DNA of 30,443 bases from Methylomonas sp. GTDB taxonomy: Bacteria > Pseudomonadota > Gammaproteobacteria > Methylococcales > Methylomonadaceae. A program made the position numbers and the translations under genes. Shown in pieces: positions 25,543 through 30,443 of this stretch. The notes under the pieces are model-generated. The model searched no databases. It saw only the letters and a list, made by a program, of their open reading frames with translations, and had not been told where the DNA came from. The stretch's first letter is position 1. The number at the start of each line of letters is the position of its first letter. The stretch spans positions 1-30,443 of the forward strand of contig JALSIU010000048.1 of assembly GCA_026989715.1 (NCBI GenBank), written 5' to 3'.

Positions 25543-25790
25543 TCGGCGTTTTAAGTTTTCCAGGTAAAGAAAATGAGGCTTTATGCCACTGATATTTATT
25601 GTTAATATTATTCTAAGGCCTATTATGCAATGGCTAAGCTAAATTTGTATAATGAATCGAGAGTTTAGCCTAATAAAATTGAAAATGACCGCTACACTAT
25701 AAGAAATAGCTTGTACGATATGACAAAATGAGAACCCAGGTGAGTAATAAAACATAAATGATGAGCCATTACTTTAATAGGATTATACAA
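25543..25790. other. Spacer between the two periplasmic protein/porin modules
   Basis: About 248 nt without a supportable gene. A weak inverted repeat GGCTAA (25632-25637) to TTAGCC about 27 nt later, followed by TAATAAAATT, could be a poor terminator. The following 120 nt are AT-rich and could hold a promoter for module 2, but no box pair is convincing. Confidence 0.4.
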
Positions 25791-26219
25791 ATGAGGAGGC
25801 GATGTGGCAGTCGTTTGCTTCTATGTATTATGTTGTTGCTATTACCTATGCAGATATTATTTGCAGTGGAGGTGATTACGCATGCCGGTAGTGCTACGCA
25901 ATTGCAAGGTAATACTAATTTGCGCTCAATATTTAGTATGCGCACACGTTATTGGCCTAATGGCGAAAAAATACGTGTATTTGTATTACCTGATGATAAT
26001 GAGATACATAAAACATTTGTTAAACAAAAATTAGATATGTTTCCCCATCAATTACGTAGAACGTGGGATAGAATGACGTATACGGGAACAGGGCAGCCAC
26101 CTATTACCGTACACTCCATTGCGGAAATGCTGGAAAAAATTAAAACAACGAAAAACTCAATTGGCTATATTGATAGGAGGGTTGAAGATGAAAATATTCA
26201 CTTCTTTGATGCTCAATAA
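25791..26219 (+). CDS. One-lobe PstS-like periplasmic protein, copy 2
   Basis: 142-aa paralogue of the protein at 23837, about 70% identical by eye over the mature domain. The signal peptide MRRRCGSRLLLCIMLLLLPMQILFA is followed by VEVITHAGSA. The core LRSIFSMRTRYWPNGEKIRVFVLP and the identical FPHQLRRTWDRMTYTGTGQP are strictly kept, with NSIGYI at the end. It has a different, slightly longer tail (RRVEDENIHFFDAQ). I chose ATG 25791 because it has AGGA 9 nt upstream and starts a clean positively charged signal peptide. ATG 25758 and 25761 are in frame but lack a ribosome site. Its 3' end overlaps the following porin gene by 32 nt. Confidence 0.8.
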   Translation: MRRRCGSRLLLCIMLLLLPMQILFAVEVITHAGSATQLQGNTNLRSIFSMRTRYWPNGEKIRVFVLPDDNEIHKTFVKQKLDMFPHQLRRTWDRMTYTGTGQPPITVHSIAEMLEKIKTTKNSIGYIDRRVEDENIHFFDAQ

Positions 26220-27441
26220 GTTTTTTTATGTCTTATTTTTCTTGACTTTTTCGTTGTGTGCGCAAGCAGTAGATTCCGAACTGAATTTGACGGAAACCTC
26301 ATGGCAACAAGGCTTGCAGAAAGTTTGGCGTGATGATATTCAATTTCATGGCTTTTTAAGTCAAGGGCTCTTCTCAACCACGGGCAATAATATTTACGGT
26401 AATAGCAAGAATTCAGTATCTGCAGGACTCACTGAGATAGGGCTTAATGTTTCTTACCAGGCATTAAATAATTTGAGTTTTGCTGTACAAGGTTTATACC
26501 GAAGAGCAGGGCAAAGAACCGGCGATTGGGGGGAAGTTTCGTTGGATTTTGCTTTTGTTGATTTAAATTTCTTAAATTTTAGGGATGGCAGAATGGGGGT
26601 TCGAGGTGGACGGGTTAAAAACCCATGGGGCTTATATAATGAAACACGCGATGTTGCCTTTACGCACCCGACCATTTCTTTGCCTCTAACATACTTTGAC
26701 CGTTCACGGACATTATTCCTTTCAATGGATGGTGGGCAGTTTTATGCTGATTATAATACGGCTATCGGTGTCTTTTCATTTAAGTTCAACTATGGCTTTA
26801 TACAGGCAGATGATCCGGAGTTATTGCAATCCATTGTGCTTGACCCAAATATTCCAGGACATTTGGAATCAAAAAGTAGTTTTATTACGCATTTGAGCTA
26901 CGAAACAGTGGACAGGGATTTTATGTTTGCATTTAGTTATGCGGATGTCAGGCTAACCTATATTGAGCACGGCGGTTTTGACCCTTATGCCGGGCTGGAG
27001 GGCGAGATTGATGCGCTGATGTTTTCTGGACAGTATAATGGTGAAAGGTTTAGTTTTACTGGCGAATATAGTCTACATTGGAACCGTATGAGAGGGCTTA
27101 TGCAAGATAATTCGCCGGTCAGTGAGATGTGGTATGTGCAAGCGGGTTACCGTGTATTAGATAATCTGCAAATTATGTTACGATATGATTCATATGTACA
27201 AAATAAGTATGATAAAAAAGGTGAGAGCTTTCATGCGAATACCGGCTTACCTGCGCACTTGATGTTTACTCAGGATATTGTCGTTGGAGTGCGTTGGGAT
27301 ATTACGCCTGCCTGGATGCTCCGTGCTGAATACCAACGAGTGCATGGAGCTTCCGCCGTTAGTTTATTAGATAACCCAAATATTATGGATTTGGCTCTTA
27401 ACTGGAATGTGTATGCTTTACAACTGGCCTTTAGATTTTAA
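26188..27441 (+). CDS. Outer-membrane beta-barrel (porin-like) protein, copy 2
   Basis: 417-aa paralogue of the protein at 24268. The signal peptide MKIFTSLMLNKFFYVLFFLTFSLCAQA is cut before VDSELN. The beta-strand series begins FHGFLSQGLFSTTGNN and keeps the module-specific NSKNSVSAGLTEIGLNVSYQ, MGVRGGRVKNPWGLYNETRD and YADYNTAIG. It ends LQLAFRF with a terminal phenylalanine. The start at 26188 is decided by a perfect AGGAGG (26175-26180) 7 nt upstream, located inside the preceding coding region. An upstream in-frame ATG at 26119 would add a basic leader before the signal peptide and is rejected. It is followed after 2 nt by the GGDEF/EAL gene. Confidence 0.86.
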   Translation: MKIFTSLMLNKFFYVLFFLTFSLCAQAVDSELNLTETSWQQGLQKVWRDDIQFHGFLSQGLFSTTGNNIYGNSKNSVSAGLTEIGLNVSYQALNNLSFAVQGLYRRAGQRTGDWGEVSLDFAFVDLNFLNFRDGRMGVRGGRVKNPWGLYNETRDVAFTHPTISLPLTYFDRSRTLFLSMDGGQFYADYNTAIGVFSFKFNYGFIQADDPELLQSIVLDPNIPGHLESKSSFITHLSYETVDRDFMFAFSYADVRLTYIEHGGFDPYAGLEGEIDALMFSGQYNGERFSFTGEYSLHWNRMRGLMQDNSPVSEMWYVQAGYRVLDNLQIMLRYDSYVQNKYDKKGESFHANTGLPAHLMFTQDIVVGVRWDITPAWMLRAEYQRVHGASAVSLLDNPNIMDLALNWNVYALQLAFRF

Positions 27442-27443
27442 CG

Positions 27444-30239
27444 ATGCCTAAACCTAAATATTTCATTAGCTTAAAATGGAAATTTGCGTTTGGTTTCGGG
27501 CTTATATTAATGTTGCTTTATAGCGGCTATTTTTATTTTGCTTATCGTCAAGCAGCTGATAATTTTGCAAGAAGTCGTACGGTTGCGCAGGAAAGCCAAA
27601 TGAATATCGCACGCGCCCTAACGGAAGATTCTTTTTTAGATCTAGAGCGTTTTGTGGAGTCCATTTTATTGGTCAATCATGCGCCGCTACGGAAAGATAA
27701 GGTATTACTTGCATTATTTGATCAATATTGGCAGTACTGGCAGGTGATTTGGGGCTTGGAAAATGCCGTTTTTTATAATCAACAAGGCATATTTGTTAGG
27801 CAATGGGGGCGGGAGTTACTGGCAAGGAGTGAGGCCGTGCAATCTGTTTTGGTACAAGAGCGTCCTGTGCATCAGATTATTTGTGAACAAGGGTGTTTTC
27901 AGCAGGTTCTAACTCCAATTTTATGGGATTCTAAAGTGATTGGTGTCCTTGGCGTTTCCTTATCCTTATCGGATACCTTACTAAGTTACCAAAGTGCCAT
28001 CCATAGCGATTTAGGTGTCATTGTCGACCAGCATAAAAGGGAATTTGCCGCTGTCACGCATGCAGAAAAAAATAAGTCATTATGGCAGCAAGTACGCTCA
28101 ATTTATCCATTAGATGCTTTTACCGATAAAGCCTTAGGTTATCGGCTTGCTAATCGTTACTACGAGATTCGTGCTTTTTCCATTAGCGAGAAAGAACAGC
28201 AAGCACCTTATTATGTCATGCTCAATGACATAACAAATAATTATAATGACTTACAAAAGAAATTTTCCACATTAGCTGTTGGCGGTGCACTTGGGCTTTT
28301 AGGGGTTATTTTTATTTTATTTGTCAATATTCATTTTGCGTTATCAAGAGTGGTGCAATTATCGAAAGCGCTGCCCTTGTTAACTCGGCATCAATACCAA
28401 GATTTTCGGAAAAAAGTCTCTAGTCAACAAAAGTTTCTCTTTGCAGATGAATTAGAGCAGTTAACGCAAACGGCAACAGATGTTGTACATGAGTTAGAAG
28501 TTTTAGAGGCCGATATAAAGCAAAATAATCAATTGCTGTTAAATAAATCATCGGAACTAGAAACAGAGCGAGATTTTATCAGTCAATTGATTGATGTTGC
28601 CCCTATTATCATTATTACCCAAGATATTGAAGGGAATATACTATCTGTCAATCAGGAAGGGCAAAATAATTTACATCAGTCTTTAAAAGAACTGATGGGT
28701 AAAAATTTTGCTGATTTTATTCCTGATACTGAAATTGAGCATTTACATAAACTGATGCAACTTAGGTTGCAGAAAAAACAACAGGAAATGAGCTTTAGTG
28801 GACGCTTGGCTATAGAGGGGAGTGATGTTATTTATATCGATTGGATTCACACAGTGCTACGTGCAAAAAGTTCAGGCCAGGATCCCATTATATTGAGTTT
28901 GGGGGTTGATGTTACCGAGAGACATCAAGCGGATCAGCAATTGGTTTGGATGGCAACTCACGATCAGTTAACAGGCTTAAGTAATCGGCGATATTTTCAA
29001 AAGGAATTGGATGATAGATTATTAATTGCTGAGCGTTATGATGAAAAAATTGCATTATTCTATTTAGATTTAGATCAGTTTAAGGTTATTAATGACACGC
29101 ATGGGCATCAAGCCGGTGATCGATTATTGCAACTAATAGCAAGAGTACTAAGTAAAGAAGTGCGTGAGACGGATCTGCTAAGCCGTATTGGGGGCGATGA
29201 GTTTACTTTACTGATGCCTTCTGCAACTGAAGAAGGGGTAGAGGCATTAGCCAAAAAATTGCTAAGAGCACTGAAAGAGATTGATTACACCATAAATGAT
29301 CAGCCGCATCCCATTAGTTTTAGTATTGGCGTGGCAATCTATCCAGATCATGGTAAAACCCAGCAAGAGTTACTGGCTAATGCAGATTTAGCCATGTATC
29401 AGGCAAAGAAATCCGGCCGTGCTCGTTATCATATTTATTCGCCTGACTTTGAGTACCAATCTGTACTTACAGAGCAGTTGCATTGGAAGCATATTATTGA
29501 ACAAGCGATTGAGAAGGATGAATTTATTTTATTTTATCAACCTATTTTGGATATTAAACATAAGGCGATTAGTCATTATGAGTGCTTATTAAGAATAGAA
29601 AAAGAAGATGGTAGTATTTTGATGCCGGGGGATTTTATTGAACATGCCGAACAGTTAGGTATCATTGGTCAAATAGATCAACTGGTATTAAAAAAAGCGG
29701 TAGAACAACACCTGTCCTTTCAGAAAATAGGTAATAATGCACGTTTAGCGGTTAATTTATCTGGCCGGTCTATGAATGATATGGATATTTTACCGCATAT
29801 AGAACAAGTATTAAGCCAACCTGGGGTGAAGCCGGAATTAATTATCTTTGAAATTACGGAGACCTCCGCAGTGTCCAATTTCTTGTCGGCTAAATCACTG
29901 ATTACTCAACTTAAAGCATTAGGGTGTCATTTTGCTTTAGATGATTTTGGCGTTGGTTTTTCTTCGTTTTATTATTTAAAATCACTACCTGTTGATTATG
30001 TGAAAATTGACGGCTCTTTTGTGAAGCAAATGGATGTGAGTGAAGAAGATCGGATATTTGTTAAAGTTTTAACGGAAGTATCACAAGCATTTGGTAAGCG
30101 GATTATTGCTGAATTCGTAGAAAATAAAAAGATTTTAAGTTTATTGGAGCAACAAGGGGTTGATTATGCACAAGGCTATTATATCAGTAAGCCTATTCGT
30201 AACCCTTTAGAACTAGACCATGTTAAAGGACTTACATAA
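27444..30239 (+). CDS. Membrane-bound sensor GGDEF/EAL protein (c-di-GMP synthesis/breakdown)
   Basis: 931-aa inner-membrane signalling protein. TM1 is about 13-34. A periplasmic sensor region of about 240 residues (35-275, Cache-like by layout) holds a Cys pair, C147 and C151. TM2 is about 276-299. A HAMP-like or coiled linker (300-375), a PAS domain (about 376-495), a GGDEF domain (about 500-665) and an EAL domain (about 675-925) follow. The GGDEF motif is intact (583-587) with the inhibitory I-site RETD (574-577). The EAL signature is ECL (713-715). The other catalytic residues look present: N771, E803 (FEITET), DD 833-834, K854 (KID) and E890. Both activities are possible. The start lies 2 nt after the porin stop, so it is coupled to the duplicated periplasmic/outer-membrane module and probably reads its state. 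Confidence 0.92.
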   Translation: MPKPKYFISLKWKFAFGFGLILMLLYSGYFYFAYRQAADNFARSRTVAQESQMNIARALTEDSFLDLERFVESILLVNHAPLRKDKVLLALFDQYWQYWQVIWGLENAVFYNQQGIFVRQWGRELLARSEAVQSVLVQERPVHQIICEQGCFQQVLTPILWDSKVIGVLGVSLSLSDTLLSYQSAIHSDLGVIVDQHKREFAAVTHAEKNKSLWQQVRSIYPLDAFTDKALGYRLANRYYEIRAFSISEKEQQAPYYVMLNDITNNYNDLQKKFSTLAVGGALGLLGVIFILFVNIHFALSRVVQLSKALPLLTRHQYQDFRKKVSSQQKFLFADELEQLTQTATDVVHELEVLEADIKQNNQLLLNKSSELETERDFISQLIDVAPIIIITQDIEGNILSVNQEGQNNLHQSLKELMGKNFADFIPDTEIEHLHKLMQLRLQKKQQEMSFSGRLAIEGSDVIYIDWIHTVLRAKSSGQDPIILSLGVDVTERHQADQQLVWMATHDQLTGLSNRRYFQKELDDRLLIAERYDEKIALFYLDLDQFKVINDTHGHQAGDRLLQLIARVLSKEVRETDLLSRIGGDEFTLLMPSATEEGVEALAKKLLRALKEIDYTINDQPHPISFSIGVAIYPDHGKTQQELLANADLAMYQAKKSGRARYHIYSPDFEYQSVLTEQLHWKHIIEQAIEKDEFILFYQPILDIKHKAISHYECLLRIEKEDGSILMPGDFIEHAEQLGIIGQIDQLVLKKAVEQHLSFQKIGNNARLAVNLSGRSMNDMDILPHIEQVLSQPGVKPELIIFEITETSAVSNFLSAKSLITQLKALGCHFALDDFGVGFSSFYYLKSLPVDYVKIDGSFVKQMDVSEEDRIFVKVLTEVSQAFGKRIIAEFVENKKILSLLEQQGVDYAQGYYISKPIRNPLELDHVKGLT

Positions 30240-30289
30240 ATTTTGTCGTCTTGTGAAGTTCCATTCGTTATCGTTAAAAAGGCTCTTTC

Positions 30290-30443
30290 ATGTTAATGCT
30301 TATTTCGCCTGCAAAATCACTGGATATGCAAGCAATTCCCCCCGAACTTGATTTTACCTCAGCACGATTTTTAGAGGACAGCCGACAGTTAATTGACAGG
30401 CTACAAGCATTAACGCCGGATGAAATTCAGAAGCTCATGGGGA
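30290..30443 (+). CDS. yaaA: Peroxide stress protein YaaA (5' part; runs off window)
   Basis: The first 51 codons visible, MLMLISPAKSLDMQ then ALTPDEIQKLMG, match the N-terminus of the YaaA/DUF328 family (MLxLISPAKxLD..., ..LTPxxIxxLM). YaaA lowers intracellular iron-driven damage during hydrogen peroxide stress in E. coli and binds DNA. The start has AAGG about 8 nt upstream. It is 50 nt downstream of the GGDEF/EAL gene on the same strand with no evident terminator, so read-through is possible. The C-terminal three quarters lie beyond the window. Confidence 0.88.
   Translation, partial: MLMLISPAKSLDMQAIPPELDFTSARFLEDSRQLIDRLQALTPDEIQKLMG

Noticed and set aside
26119..26187. Upstream ATG at 26119 for porin copy 2
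   Set aside because: It adds a basic 23-residue leader (MRKCWKKLKQRKTQ...) before an obvious signal peptide, while a perfect AGGAGG sits 7 nt before 26188.
1..30443. CRISPR arrays, tRNA/rRNA genes, transposases, integrases or phage genes
   Set aside because: No regularly spaced repeats, no cloverleaf-type motifs, and no recognisable transposase or integrase motifs were seen on either strand.

Overview
The window looks like a stretch of an AT-rich (roughly 40% GC by eye) Gram-negative gammaproteobacterial chromosome. The evidence is a PrsK/PrsR pair (regulators of XrtA/PEP-CTERM exopolysaccharide systems), a FleQ-type sigma-54 activator, RND efflux, DksA, BioA, YheS, YaaA and a ba3-type oxidase. 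This mix would fit a low-GC Methylococcales-like methanotroph, but no diagnostic marker (pmo, mxa, 16S) is present, so the assignment is inference. I see no tRNA, rRNA, CRISPR array, IS element or phage gene.

Layout. 1-1198 (-) is the 5' two thirds of an ABC-F ATPase (YheS), with a 58-codon DUF6316-like gene starting 14 nt away on the opposite strand. 1488-5872 (-) holds a YcxB-like membrane protein behind a 16-bp palindrome, an FHA-PilZ-RadA cluster, and a CorB/CorC-type gene (DUF21 + CBS + CorC_HlyC) split by an apparent 1-nt frameshift. 6146-11008 holds a FleQ-like activator (+) tail-to-tail with prsR-prsK (-). 11243-16160 holds an RND adaptor-pump operon (+) and a convergent exported pentapeptide-repeat protein (-). 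16568-19531 (+) is a compact ba3-type cytochrome oxidase operon: a 50-aa subunit IIa-like protein, CoxB, CoxA and a di-haem cytochrome c. It has a good sigma-70 promoter and ends at a nested inverted repeat. 19653-22167 (-) holds a DUF2780 lipoprotein, bioA and dksA. 22279-23783 (+) holds an aminotransferase and a single-domain rhodanese.

The most interesting region is 23837-30239 (+). Two tandem paralogous modules, each a one-lobe PstS-like periplasmic protein overlapping an outer-membrane beta-barrel gene, lead directly into a 931-aa inner-membrane protein with a periplasmic sensor region, PAS, GGDEF and a variant (ECL) EAL domain. No ABC permease or ATPase is present. My inference is a three-compartment envelope-to-c-di-GMP signalling system whose ligand-sensing half has been duplicated, analogous in logic to NspS/MbaA or YfiBNR but built from different families. 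Other c-di-GMP-related genes in the window are the PilZ protein and the FleQ homologue. The window ends in the start of yaaA.
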